Positions 35,895 through 45,047 of a DNA stretch of 64,000 bases are shown piece by piece. Position numbers and translations under genes: made by a program. Numbering within the stretch: position 1 is the first letter of the stretch; each line of letters opens with the position of its first letter. The stretch covers positions 243,519-307,518 of the forward strand of contig NZ_JASAUZ010000034.1 of assembly GCF_030162935.1 (NCBI RefSeq). Direction: 5' to 3'. The stretch comes from Comamonas halotolerans. Its GTDB lineage: Bacteria; Pseudomonadota; Gammaproteobacteria; Burkholderiales; Burkholderiaceae_C. The notes beneath the pieces were generated by a model, which saw nothing but the letters and a program-made list of their open reading frames with translations, was not told where the DNA came from and did not search any database.

Positions 35895-37064
35895 TTATGC
35901 CTTTTCTTCCGAGGAGACAACACCCTTTAACACAGCAGTATGCTGGCCTAAAGTGGGTGCGGCAAAAGGCACTGGACCAGGTGTTCGGCTAAAGTCCCAG
36001 GGGCCTGAAAATCCCCGATAGCTTCCAAGCGTAGGATGGCTAAAATTCTCAATGAGGTTTTCTGCCAGCACTTGAGGATGATCGAACATATCTTCTACTT
36101 CTCGGGCGGCAGCACAAGGTACTTCATCGCCGAACAACTCTTCCCACTCTAGAGCAGTGCGTGACGCCAGAGCCTGACGCAACAATGGCACCAATTCGGC
36201 GTGACGCTGAGCGCGTTTACGCACAGTATCGAAGCGCAGATCGGACGCGAGATCAGATAAGCCTACCTTGTGACACAGTGCTTCCCAGAAATGCTGTGTG
36301 TTCGCAGAGAGGTACAAGTACCCTTGCTTGGTCGGATGAAGGCCAGTGATGCCGCCCGAGCGCATGTCACGCCCTCCAACATCTCGCGGCTCGCCTTCTG
36401 CCCAGATTAGCCGAGCCGATTGCATAGTGAGCGCGGAGCGCAGCAGTGACACACCAACATGCTGGCCCCGGCCACTCAGTGTGCGCTCGTACAGAGCCGA
36501 AGCCACACCACTGGCCACCAAAGCGGCTGCATAGTAATCAACTACTGATCCATACAGAATCTCAGGTGTACCTGCCTCGCCTTGCATGGCGCACATGCCA
36601 GTCATGGTCTGAAGTACTTGGTCATAGCCAGCTTTCGACTTCATGGGACCCTGCTTCCCGTAGCCTGTCACGCTGCAGTAGATCAAGCGAGGGTTCAACT
36701 CCATCAATTGATCAAAGCCTATCCCCAGCCGCTCTGGTACTCCTGGCCGGAAGTTGTGTACCAGCACGTCAGCATTGCGCACCAAGCGCATTAACGTGGC
36801 GTGTTCTGATTTTTGTTTAAGGTCCAGCACCATACCCCATTTGCTGCGGTTGACACCAATGAAAGCACGGCTCTCTGCTTCGAGGGTAGAAGGGTATTTG
36901 CGTAGGTTATCGCCCACAGGGGGCTCAATTTTTATAACCTCAGCACCTTGATCGGCTAGCAAAGAGCAGCCATAAGGGCCTGCGATGTAGGCGCTAAGAT
37001 CTAGCACACGCACGCCGCTGAGTGGGCCACGGGGCCCTTGGCGATGGAGATGGGAAAGCGTCAT
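35895..37064 (-). CDS. CaiB/BaiF family III CoA-transferase (dicarboxylate module)
   Basis: 389 aa. GVRVLDLSAYIAGPYGCSLLADQGAEVIKIEPP is the CoA-binding signature; AGYDQVLQTMTGM carries the catalytic Asp. It is last in a three-gene minus-strand operon behind a Bug receptor and a CitE-like lyase. Such transferases include succinyl-CoA:L-malate/citramalate and mesaconate CoA-transferases, so a role in activating a C4/C5 dicarboxylate for the lyase is likely (inference). Confidence 0.9.
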   Translation of the reverse strand: MTLSHLHRQGPRGPLSGVRVLDLSAYIAGPYGCSLLADQGAEVIKIEPPVGDNLRKYPSTLEAESRAFIGVNRSKWGMVLDLKQKSEHATLMRLVRNADVLVHNFRPGVPERLGIGFDQLMELNPRLIYCSVTGYGKQGPMKSKAGYDQVLQTMTGMCAMQGEAGTPEILYGSVVDYYAAALVASGVASALYERTLSGRGQHVGVSLLRSALTMQSARLIWAEGEPRDVGGRDMRSGGITGLHPTKQGYLYLSANTQHFWEALCHKVGLSDLASDLRFDTVRKRAQRHAELVPLLRQALASRTALEWEELFGDEVPCAAAREVEDMFDHPQVLAENLIENFSHPTLGSYRGFSGPWDFSRTPGPVPFAAPTLGQHTAVLKGVVSSEEKA

Positions 37065-37129
37065 GATAGATTGATATATTGGCTTTCGGTCCCTATGGGA
37101 TAAGTGCTGAAAGCCATGTTTTTCGAAAC

Positions 37130-38107
37130 TTAGTCCAAAGTGATTTGTCGTTCTTTGGCTAGCTCTTGCCAGCGCTTAATGTCCTGGCGAATGGTTTCGG
37201 CAAACTGCGAAGGCGTAACAGGTGTGGCAATGGCACCTTCACGCAAAAAGCTAGATCGGATTTCAGGTTTTGCCAGCACCTGATTCACAGCTTGGTTAAG
37301 CTGATTCACAATGGCATCAGGGGTATTGGCTGGAGCCAGCAGCCCCCACCACAGATCAAAGGCATATCCCGGAACTGCTGTAGCCATAGGCGTGAGGTCA
37401 GGCGCAACAGGACTTGGTTCTGGGCTGGTAATACCTATAGCGCGTAACTTGCCATTGCGAACCATAGGCAAGATAGAAGGCCCGCTAGAAATCATCAGTT
37501 GCACCTGATTGCCGGCTACGTCAGTGACTGCCTGCCCTTGCCCCTTGTAGGGAACATGGATGATGTCAAAACCCGGCACCATAGTGCGCAGCAGTTCTGT
37601 TGCGAAATGATTGACGCTGCCTGTACCCGAGCTTGCATAGTTGTACTTTCCTGGGTGAGCCTTTATTTCTTGTATCAGCTCTACGGGTGTTTGAGCCGGA
37701 AAGTCTTTATTCACCGCTACTACAAACGGCCCCTTGGCAAACATAGCTATGGGCGCAAAGCTTTTCACAGGGTCAAAAGGCAGCTTGCTCTGCGCGGCGG
37801 CATTGGTGGTTATGCTCGAAGACACGGCTACCACGGTGTATCCATCCGGCGCCGCCTTGGCCACCTGTCCCGTGCCAGTGTTACCGCTGGCGCCTGGACG
37901 GTTGTCTACGATCACAGGGTGTTTAAGCAAATCGCCCAGTTCCTTGGCAACAAGACGCGCAAAAACATCGTTCGATCCCCCCGGTGGATAGGGGACAACC
38001 ATGGTAATAGGCTTCTGAGGATAAGAGTCTGCAGCCTGGACTGGGCTGGCTAGCAAGGCTAATGCTGAGGTGATGGCGAGAGAAAAGCAGCGGCGAGAAG
38101 TTTTCAT
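37130..38107 (-). CDS. Bug/TctC-family periplasmic solute-binding protein (dicarboxylate module)
   Basis: 325 aa with AAGGAG before the ATG and a signal peptide ending near VQAADS (~residue 26). YPQKPITMVVPYPPGGSNDVFARLVAKEL and VDNRPGASGNTGTGQVA are the Bug-family signatures. No TctA/TctB partner lies nearby. It likely captures the carboxylate processed by the adjacent CoA-transferase and lyase. Confidence 0.92.
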   Translation of the reverse strand: MKTSRRCFSLAITSALALLASPVQAADSYPQKPITMVVPYPPGGSNDVFARLVAKELGDLLKHPVIVDNRPGASGNTGTGQVAKAAPDGYTVVAVSSSITTNAAAQSKLPFDPVKSFAPIAMFAKGPFVVAVNKDFPAQTPVELIQEIKAHPGKYNYASSGTGSVNHFATELLRTMVPGFDIIHVPYKGQGQAVTDVAGNQVQLMISSGPSILPMVRNGKLRAIGITSPEPSPVAPDLTPMATAVPGYAFDLWWGLLAPANTPDAIVNQLNQAVNQVLAKPEIRSSFLREGAIATPVTPSQFAETIRQDIKRWQELAKERQITLD

Positions 38108-38149
38108 GAGTTGTCTCCTTGGTTGTTATGGGGAATCTGGTGCGCAACA

Positions 38150-39019
38150 TCAGCCGGTGAGCAAGCCGCTGGCGCGCGCGCTGGCAATAATGGCCTGGGC
38201 GCGCAGTACAAAGGGGCGGTCAATCATCTTGCCGTCCACTACAAAAGCGCCCGTGGAACTGGCTTCCGCCTTTTCAGCGGCTTGTAGCACGCGCTGTGCA
38301 TGAGCAATCTCAGTTTTGGTCGGCTGGTAGACGCTATTAGCCAAGGCAATCTGGCTAGGGTGAATGCAGCTCTTACCAATAAAGCCCAAGCGACGGGAAA
38401 GCTCGGCCTCAGCACGAAAACCTTCTGAATCGTGAATATCTGCAAATGCCCCGTCGTAGGCGAAAACATTGGCTTCTGCGGCAGCCATGCGCACCGTAAA
38501 TAGCGCCTGCTGTAGGGCGCTGGGCTCCCGCCTGTGCACTCCATAGGGCTCGAAAAGATCGCCTAAACCCAATTGCAGGCCTACTACCGCCGGATGTGCA
38601 CGAGCTAGTGTGGCAGCCATACGCAATGATTGAGGGGTTTCAATATTGAGCAGCAAACCTGGTAGTTCAGACAAACCATTAGCCAGTCCGGCATCAGCGA
38701 TGCACGCTGCAGCTTGCACTACCGCATCAGGGCTGTCTGGTTTAGGCAGATTGACCAAATGCAGGCCGGGCCGAACGACGGCAGCTACGTCGGCGGCAAA
38801 ATGCACTGTGTCCATTGCGTTTACGCGCACGATCAAGGTCTTGGAAGTTGCCTTGGCTTCTGGACTTTCTAAAAAAGCTTTTAGCATGTCTCTGGCCTCT
38901 TCCTTACGAGGCTCAGCTACAGCATCTTCTAAATCGAATGACAATGCATCCGCATCGCTGGCTAGAGCCTTAGCGAAGAGTTCAGGACGCGAGGCTGGAA
39001 CAAACAGTTTGCTTCTCAT
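38150..39019 (-). CDS. HpcH/HpaI (CitE-like) aldolase, probable citramalyl-/malyl-CoA lyase
   Basis: 289 aa from ATG 39019; a longer TTG frame begins at 39043. The CitE fold is shown by RSKLFVPASRPELFAKALASDADALSFDLEDAV, a Mg-binding Glu in LLLNIETPQSLR, LQLGLGDLFEP and GFIGKSCIHPSQI, all family hallmarks. These enzymes cleave 3-hydroxydicarboxyl-CoA esters such as citramalyl-CoA (to acetyl-CoA and pyruvate) or malyl-CoA. First gene of the operon, divergent from LysR. Confidence 0.88.
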   Translation of the reverse strand: MRSKLFVPASRPELFAKALASDADALSFDLEDAVAEPRKEEARDMLKAFLESPEAKATSKTLIVRVNAMDTVHFAADVAAVVRPGLHLVNLPKPDSPDAVVQAAACIADAGLANGLSELPGLLLNIETPQSLRMAATLARAHPAVVGLQLGLGDLFEPYGVHRREPSALQQALFTVRMAAAEANVFAYDGAFADIHDSEGFRAEAELSRRLGFIGKSCIHPSQIALANSVYQPTKTEIAHAQRVLQAAEKAEASSTGAFVVDGKMIDRPFVLRAQAIIASARASGLLTG

Positions 39020-39063
39020 GCGGTCATTGTGAATGGCGTGCAAGAAAAGAAAAACACATCTAA

Positions 39064-39080
39064 TATTGTTTCAAACAATA
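39064..39080. promoter_or_regulatory. perfect palindrome in the citE-like/lysR divergent gap
   Basis: TATTGTTT-C-AAACAATA has 8-bp perfect arms and contains a T-N11-A LysR motif. It lies in the 69-bp gap between the divergent genes, 8 bp before the LysR ATG, so LysR binding here would also cover its own start region. Confidence 0.6.
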
Positions 39081-39088
39081 GAAAAATT

Positions 39089-39991
39089 ATGGAAACAGCC
39101 TATCTCGAAAGTTTTTTGCTGGTGGTGGAAACAGGCTCCTTAGCTGAGGCAGCACGACGTTTGAACATTACTGCTGCAGCGGTCGCTCAGCAGATCCACA
39201 GCTTAGAGCGCGAATTTCATGCACCGCTTTTGGCTCGCGCAGGGCGTACAGTCCAGCCCACGCCTGCAGGCCACCGTCTTGCACACAGCGCCCCCCTGCT
39301 TCTTCGGGAGCTGGCTAATGCCAAAACGCATGTAAATGAAGCTGGCGTAGCCGGAGAGCTGCTAATAGGCACTATCAATACAGCGCTGCACAGTTTGCTG
39401 CCAGATATCCTGTCAAGCTTTGTCACTCGCTGTCCGGATGCCAAGGTATTTCTTGAATCCGGTACTACTCAACAGCTTTATCAGGCCGCGCAGCAGGGGC
39501 GACTGGACGCTGCCGTATGTCTGTATCCGTCTTTCGCTCTGCCTAAGACGTTCGATTGGGCACTGCTACGGGAAGAACCGCTGGTTCTGCTGGCCCCCCG
39601 TTGCATGGCAGGGCAAGAACCTCATGAGTTGCTGCGTAGTCAGCCACTTATACGCTATGACCGTTCGCTGGGTGGAGGCCAAATGGTGGAAAGCTATTTA
39701 CGGACTGCTCAGATAGCTCCACGGGAACGTTTCGAGCTCAGTTCACTAGTTGCTATAGCGCTTATGGTAGAAAAAGGTCTAGGCGTGGCTCTGGTGCCTG
39801 ACACGGCGTTGGCTATGCCTGAGGGCCAAGGTGTAGTCCGTATGGCTTTACCCTTGAAACAAGAAAAGGTCAGGCGCTTTGGCGTAATCTGGCTGCGCGC
39901 ATCGGCACGGCTACCGCTCATTCATCACCTGGTTGAATGTGCTCGAGCTGTAGTAGCAGAACGTGGCGGACCGCAAGCATCACCCCGTTAG
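39089..39991 (+). CDS. LysR-family regulator of the dicarboxylate module
   Basis: 300 aa from ATG 39089 (product METAYLESFLLVVETG); a longer frame opens at 39029 but would overlap the palindrome. The N-terminal HTH (SLAEAARRLNITAAAVAQQIHSLEREF) and the effector domain are typical. It is divergent from the CitE-like/Bug/CoA-transferase operon, which it most likely activates in response to the imported acid. Confidence 0.92.
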   Translation: METAYLESFLLVVETGSLAEAARRLNITAAAVAQQIHSLEREFHAPLLARAGRTVQPTPAGHRLAHSAPLLLRELANAKTHVNEAGVAGELLIGTINTALHSLLPDILSSFVTRCPDAKVFLESGTTQQLYQAAQQGRLDAAVCLYPSFALPKTFDWALLREEPLVLLAPRCMAGQEPHELLRSQPLIRYDRSLGGGQMVESYLRTAQIAPRERFELSSLVAIALMVEKGLGVALVPDTALAMPEGQGVVRMALPLKQEKVRRFGVIWLRASARLPLIHHLVECARAVVAERGGPQASPR

Positions 39992-40184
39992 GGATCTTTT
40001 AAAGAAGCCGCTTGGGGATGGTTCCTTTGGTCATAAGCAGCCCTTGGCAACTCTGTGCTGAACGACTGTAACCAGCCTTAATCTGACTAAGCTTAGCGGT
40101 AGAGATCGGCTAGGCACGATACACAGAGATGCGATTCAAACTTGTGATTAAGGCAGCGAGAAAATCTGCTCTTTGTTCTAAAGC

Positions 40185-41045
40185 TCAGCGATATCGCTGC
40201 TCCAACTGATCCCAAAATGCCTTGTTGACCAGCCGTTGCCGCTCGGCAAACGGTGCCACGATGGTTGGGTCTTCTTGCACCTTATGATCATCGCGCAGCA
40301 GGGTGAGGCACTTTTGCATGCCGGCTACAGCACCTTGCAGGGCGGCGTTGGCGTACAGCACAAATCCAAACCCCAAGGCTCCCAGTTCGTCGGCGTTGAA
40401 AATAGGAGTTTTTCCGCCAATGACCATGTTCATGAGTTGCGGTTGTTTCAGTCGTTGGGGCAGGGAGCGCACTTGTTCGGCGGTGGTGACTGCTTCTACA
40501 AACAGTATGTCTGCTCCGGCTTCTTCAAAGGCCTGGGCGCGTTCGATGGCTGCTTCAAAGCCGTGCACGGCTGCGGCGTCGGTGCGCGCCATGATGAGGG
40601 TGCCGCCGTCGCGCCGGGCGTCTACGGCGGCTTTGATCTTGCCCAGCATTTCGCTGGTGGAGATGACGTCTTTGCCGTTGAAGTGGCCGCAGCGCTTGGG
40701 GCTGACCTGGTCTTCCAGTTGAATACAGTCAGCGCCTGCGCGTTCAAGGGTACGTACAGCGTGGTAGGTATTCACAGCGTTACCGAAACCGGTATCTGCA
40801 TCAACCAGTAATGGCACTTCCACGGTGTCACGGATACGGGCGGTGTGGTCTGCTATGTCGGTGAGCCCCATGAAACCTTGATCGGGCATGCCAAACCACA
40901 TATTGGTGACGCCTGCGCCAGTGACATAAATGGCTTCAAAGCCCAGATCTTCAATGATTCTGGCGGACATGGCGTTGAAGGCGCCCGGAACGATGACGCC
41001 GCGGCGTGCTTGAGCGAGGGACTGGAGTTTCTTTTTAGGGCTCAT
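40185..41045 (-). CDS. isocitrate lyase/PEP mutase superfamily lyase in the prp operon (PrpB-like)
   Basis: 286 aa. The superfamily motif is VSPKRCGHFNGK, with catalytic Cys, and LLVDADTGFGN and VIMARTDA-type (LIMARTDAAAV) metal-site segments are present. It is last in the methylcitrate operon, so 2-methylisocitrate cleavage to pyruvate and succinate is the expected role. However, its N-terminus (RRGVIVPGAFNAMSARIIEDLGFEAIYVTGAGVTNMWFGMPD) is closer to the 2,3-dimethylmalate lyase/oxaloacetate decarboxylase branch than to canonical PrpB, so I do not assign prpB firmly. Confidence 0.8.
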   Translation of the reverse strand: MSPKKKLQSLAQARRGVIVPGAFNAMSARIIEDLGFEAIYVTGAGVTNMWFGMPDQGFMGLTDIADHTARIRDTVEVPLLVDADTGFGNAVNTYHAVRTLERAGADCIQLEDQVSPKRCGHFNGKDVISTSEMLGKIKAAVDARRDGGTLIMARTDAAAVHGFEAAIERAQAFEEAGADILFVEAVTTAEQVRSLPQRLKQPQLMNMVIGGKTPIFNADELGALGFGFVLYANAALQGAVAGMQKCLTLLRDDHKVQEDPTIVAPFAERQRLVNKAFWDQLEQRYR

Positions 41046-41093
41046 GGTGTTGTCTCAGAAAATTCTTGATAGCAAGCGCTCAATTTGATGAAG

Positions 41094-42353
41094 CTAGAGC
41101 TGGAGATTGATTGGGCTGGCAGTGCTTGTGCTTGGCGAGGGCTGCTCATCAATCAGTTCTGCCGGTACCCGCACCCAGCCTTCCATCAGGATGCGGGCGC
41201 TGCGGCTCATGAGAGCTTTGGTGACCTGCCATTGGCCGTCCATTTGCTGAGCTTCTGCCCCAACGCGCAAGCTGCCGCTGGGGTGGCCAAAGACCACTGC
41301 CTTGCGTTCACCGCCTCCTGCTGCGAGGTTGACCAAAGTGCCGGGAATGGCGGCCGCAGTGCCGATGGCGACGGCGGCTGTGCCCATCATGGCGTGGTGG
41401 AGCTTGCCCATGGATACGGCGCGCACGACCAAGTCGATGTCTTGCTGGGCAATGATTTTTCCGCTGGAGGCGGTGTAGCTTTGCGCGGGTGCCACGAAGG
41501 CGATTTTTGGGGTGTGCTGTCGGGCAGTGGCTTCTGTCAGGCCGCTGATCAGACCCATCTTGAGCGCGCCGTGGGCACGGATGGATTCAAGGGTGGCTAA
41601 AGCGGCCTTGTCTTCGTTGATGTCGGATTGCAATTCGCACCCTGTGTAGCCCAGCTCGGACGCATTCAAGAAGATGGTTGGAATGCCTGCGTTGATCAGT
41701 GTTGCGTTGAGTGTGCCAACACCGGGCACGTGAAGCTGCTCCGCAACTTGGCCTGTTGGAAACATGGCAGTCCCTGCGGTACCGTCACCTTCATCTGCGG
41801 GGTCTAAAAACTCCAGCGGAATTTCTGCTGCAGGGAAGGTGACGCCATCCAGCTCGTAACTGCCACTTTCCTGCACTTGTCCATGAGTGATCGGCACATG
41901 TGCCAAGATGGTTTTGCCAATATTGGCTTGCCAGATACGGACGGTGACTGTGCCATCATTCGAAATACGATCTGCAGGTAAAAGCCCCATGTGGATAGCA
42001 CAAGGCCCGACTGCTGCGCTGAGATTGCCGCAGTTGCCGCTCCAGTCCACAAAGGGCTGGTCAATGGAGACCTGTCCAAACAGGTAGTCCACATCGTGCC
42101 CTTCGCGGGCGCTGGCGCTCAGGATTACTGCTTTGCTGGTGCTTGAAGACGCATTGCCCATGCCATCAATTTGTTTGCCATACGGATCAGGGCTGCCCAA
42201 GGTGCGCAGCAAGATGGCATCGCGCACAGTACCGGGCTGCTGCGCTGCGGGCGGCAGATCCTGCAATTTGAAGAACACGCCTTTGCTGGTGCCGCCACGC
42301 ATATAGGTTGCGGGGATGCGTGTTTGTGGCGCATAGCGTTTGGTCTTTGTCAT
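41094..42353 (-). CDS. prpF: 2-methylaconitate cis-trans isomerase PrpF
   Basis: 419 aa from ATG 42353, which has AAAGG upstream; an ATG at 42386 directly after the acnD stop is an alternative adding 11 residues. IPATYMRGGTSKGVFF is the PrpF signature, and the diaminopimelate-epimerase-like fold is supported by DWSGNCGNLSAAVGP and the hydrophobic repeat structure. PrpF supplies the isomer needed by AcnD in the methylcitrate cycle. Confidence 0.93.
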   Translation of the reverse strand: MTKTKRYAPQTRIPATYMRGGTSKGVFFKLQDLPPAAQQPGTVRDAILLRTLGSPDPYGKQIDGMGNASSSTSKAVILSASAREGHDVDYLFGQVSIDQPFVDWSGNCGNLSAAVGPCAIHMGLLPADRISNDGTVTVRIWQANIGKTILAHVPITHGQVQESGSYELDGVTFPAAEIPLEFLDPADEGDGTAGTAMFPTGQVAEQLHVPGVGTLNATLINAGIPTIFLNASELGYTGCELQSDINEDKAALATLESIRAHGALKMGLISGLTEATARQHTPKIAFVAPAQSYTASSGKIIAQQDIDLVVRAVSMGKLHHAMMGTAAVAIGTAAAIPGTLVNLAAGGGERKAVVFGHPSGSLRVGAEAQQMDGQWQVTKALMSRSARILMEGWVRVPAELIDEQPSPSTSTASPINLQL

Positions 42354-42386
42354 ATTGCCTTTGTTTTTTCGTTGCGTTTCGCTCAT

Positions 42387-45026
42387 TCAAGCGTGCGTTT
42401 CCAGCACTTTTTGTGGAGAGCTGCTTCTTGTGTGCTCTGCCAGAAAGTCTTGGGCAAAGCGTTGCAACACACCACCCGCTTCATAGATGCTGACTTCTTC
42501 AGCGGTGTCGAGGCGGCATGTCACCTGCACGGTATCTCTGGCGCCTGTGGTTCTGTAAATGTGCAGTGTCAACTCGCCCCGCGCCTGGCGCTGTCCCACT
42601 ACGTCGAAGGTTTCAGTGCCATCCAGTGCCAGTGTGTGTCGGGTGGTGCCTGGCAAAAATTCCAATGGAAGCACGCCCATGCCAATCAGATTGGTGCGGT
42701 GAATGCGCTCAAAACCCTCTGCCACAATGGCTTCTACGCCTGCCAGTCGAACGCCCTTGGCAGCCCAGTCGCGGCTGGACCCTTGGCCATAGTCGGCACC
42801 AGCAATGATGATCAATGGTTGCTTGCGCTGCATATAGGTCTCAATGGCTTCCCACATACGCATGAGCTTGCCTTCAGGCTCTACACGCGCGAGTGAGCCC
42901 TGGCGCACTGAGCCATCGGCGTTGACGGCCATTTCATTGCGCAGCTTGGGGTTGGCGAAGGTGGCGCGCTGCGCGGTCAGATGGTCGCCGCGATGCGTGG
43001 CATACGAATTGAAGTCTTCTGGTGGCACACCCATCTTGTGCAGGTACTCGCCAGCTGCGGACTCCATCAAGATGGCATTGGACGGAGAGAGGTGGTCGGT
43101 GGTGATGTTGTCGGGCAGGATGGCCAAGGGGCGCATGCTGCGCAGTGTGCGTTCACCAGTCAAAGCGCCTTCCCAATAAGGTGGCCGGCGGATATAGGTG
43201 GACTGTGGGCGCCAGTCATACAGCGGTTGGGCTTGCGGGCCGCTGTCAGCCTCAATTGCAAACATGGGCTCATACACTGCCTGGAACTGTGCTGGCTTAA
43301 CGGCTGCACGGGCAACAGTGTCGATTTCTTCGTCAGTGGGCCAGATGTCTTTGAGGCGAATTTCTCGCCCCTGAAAGTGGCCTAGCACATCGTTTTCGAT
43401 ATCAAAACGAATGGTTCCTGCGATGGCGTATGCAACCACCAGCGGTGGTGATGCCAGGAAGGCCTGTTTGGCCGATGGATGAATGCGACCATCAAAGTTA
43501 CGGTTGCCGGAGAGCACAGCCGTGGTGTACAGATCGCGTGTTTGAATTTCTTGTTCAATCGCTGGGTCCAACGCCCCACTCATACCGTTGCAGGTGGTGC
43601 AGGCAAATGCCACCACGCCAAAGCCCAGGGCTTCCAGGTCATGCAGCAGGCCCGCTTGTTGCAGATAGAGTGGTACGGTCTTGGAGCCGGGTGCCAAAGA
43701 TGTTTTGACCCAAGGCTTGCGTTCCAGCCCCAGGTTGCGTGCATTGCGAGCCAGCAGGCCCGCGGCAATCACGTTGCGCGGGTTGCTGGTATTGGTGCAG
43801 CTGGTGATGGCGGCAATGATGACTGCGCCATCAGGCATTTGGTCATCGGTTTCTGTCCATGCTCCAGCAATGCCCATGGTCGTCAGGTCAGTGGTGGCTA
43901 TGCGGGCGTGTGGGTTGGAAGGGCCTGCCATATTGCGCACCACGGTGGAAAGGTCGAATTGCAGAGTGCGTTCGTATTCGGCTTGGGCGAGGGCGTCAGC
44001 CCACAGGCCTGTGTGCTTGGCATAGGTTTCAACCATTTGCACTTGTTCAGGGGCGCGGCCAGTCAGGCGAAGGTAGTTGATGGTTTGCTCATCAATCGCA
44101 AACATGGCTGCCGTGGCACCGTATTCAGGTGCCATATTGGAAATAGTGGCGCGGTCACCTACGCTGAGGCTGCGGGCACCTTCGCCATAAAACTCCAGAT
44201 AGGCGCCCACAACTTTTTGTTTGCGCAGAAACTCGGTAAGAGCCAGGACGATATCGGTGGCCGTGATGCCGCGTTGGCGCTGCCCACTCAGTTGCACGCC
44301 AATGATCTCGGGCAGGCGCATCCAGGATGCGCGGCCTAGCATGACGTTTTCAGCTTCCAGACCACCCACGCCAACTGCAATAACGCCCAGAGCATCGACA
44401 TGGGGGGTATGGCTGTCGGTGCCTACCAAGGTGTCTGGGTAGGCTTCGCCGTTGATGGCGTGGATGACTGGGCTCATTCGCTCCAGATTGATCTGGTGCA
44501 TGATGCCGTTACCTGGAGGAATTACTTCCACATTCTTGAAGGCACGCCTGCACCAATCGATGAAGTGAAAGCGGTCTTCATTGCGACGGTCTTCAATCGC
44601 GCGGTTTTTGGCAAAAGCCTCAGGATCATTGCCATCGCATTCAACCGCGAGTGAATGGTCCACGATCAATTGCACGGGCACTACAGGGTTGACTGCTGCC
44701 GGGTCGCCTCCTTGTGCGGCAATTGCGTCGCGCAGGCCAGCCAAATCTACCAATGCGGTCTGCCCCAAGATGTCGTGGCAAACCACCCGGGCAGGAAACC
44801 AGGGAAAGTCACGATCGCGCTTGCGGAAAACGAGTTGGTTCAAGCATTCGGTGAGGATGGCAGGGTCACAGCGGCGCACCAGGTTTTCTGCATGCACGCG
44901 GCTGGTATAGGGAAGCTTTGCCCAGGCTCCGGGCTGGATGTTTTCGACCGCAGCTTGCGCATCAAAATAATGCAAGTCAGTGTCAGGCAATGGCTTGCGG
45001 TAAGTAGTGGTTTGTGGGGTGGGCAT
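42387..45026 (-). CDS. acnD: Fe/S-dependent 2-methylisocitrate dehydratase AcnD
   Basis: 879 aa, aconitase superfamily. Cluster ligands are in AAITSCTNTSNP and FACTTCNGMSG; the substrate-binding SRDW motif lies in GQGSSRDWAAKG in the swivel domain. Together with PrpF, it replaces PrpD in dehydrating 2-methylcitrate. It ends directly before prpF (TGA-ATG) and begins 22 nt after the GntR gene. Confidence 0.95.
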   Translation of the reverse strand: MPTPQTTTYRKPLPDTDLHYFDAQAAVENIQPGAWAKLPYTSRVHAENLVRRCDPAILTECLNQLVFRKRDRDFPWFPARVVCHDILGQTALVDLAGLRDAIAAQGGDPAAVNPVVPVQLIVDHSLAVECDGNDPEAFAKNRAIEDRRNEDRFHFIDWCRRAFKNVEVIPPGNGIMHQINLERMSPVIHAINGEAYPDTLVGTDSHTPHVDALGVIAVGVGGLEAENVMLGRASWMRLPEIIGVQLSGQRQRGITATDIVLALTEFLRKQKVVGAYLEFYGEGARSLSVGDRATISNMAPEYGATAAMFAIDEQTINYLRLTGRAPEQVQMVETYAKHTGLWADALAQAEYERTLQFDLSTVVRNMAGPSNPHARIATTDLTTMGIAGAWTETDDQMPDGAVIIAAITSCTNTSNPRNVIAAGLLARNARNLGLERKPWVKTSLAPGSKTVPLYLQQAGLLHDLEALGFGVVAFACTTCNGMSGALDPAIEQEIQTRDLYTTAVLSGNRNFDGRIHPSAKQAFLASPPLVVAYAIAGTIRFDIENDVLGHFQGREIRLKDIWPTDEEIDTVARAAVKPAQFQAVYEPMFAIEADSGPQAQPLYDWRPQSTYIRRPPYWEGALTGERTLRSMRPLAILPDNITTDHLSPSNAILMESAAGEYLHKMGVPPEDFNSYATHRGDHLTAQRATFANPKLRNEMAVNADGSVRQGSLARVEPEGKLMRMWEAIETYMQRKQPLIIIAGADYGQGSSRDWAAKGVRLAGVEAIVAEGFERIHRTNLIGMGVLPLEFLPGTTRHTLALDGTETFDVVGQRQARGELTLHIYRTTGARDTVQVTCRLDTAEEVSIYEAGGVLQRFAQDFLAEHTRSSSPQKVLETHA

Positions 45027-45047
45027 GATTTTTTGGGAAAATTTGAT

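Noticed and set aside
43479..44339. A 286-codon plus-strand frame opposite acnD.
   Set aside because: It is antisense to aconitase-family sequence with intact Fe-S ligands and has no motif of its own.
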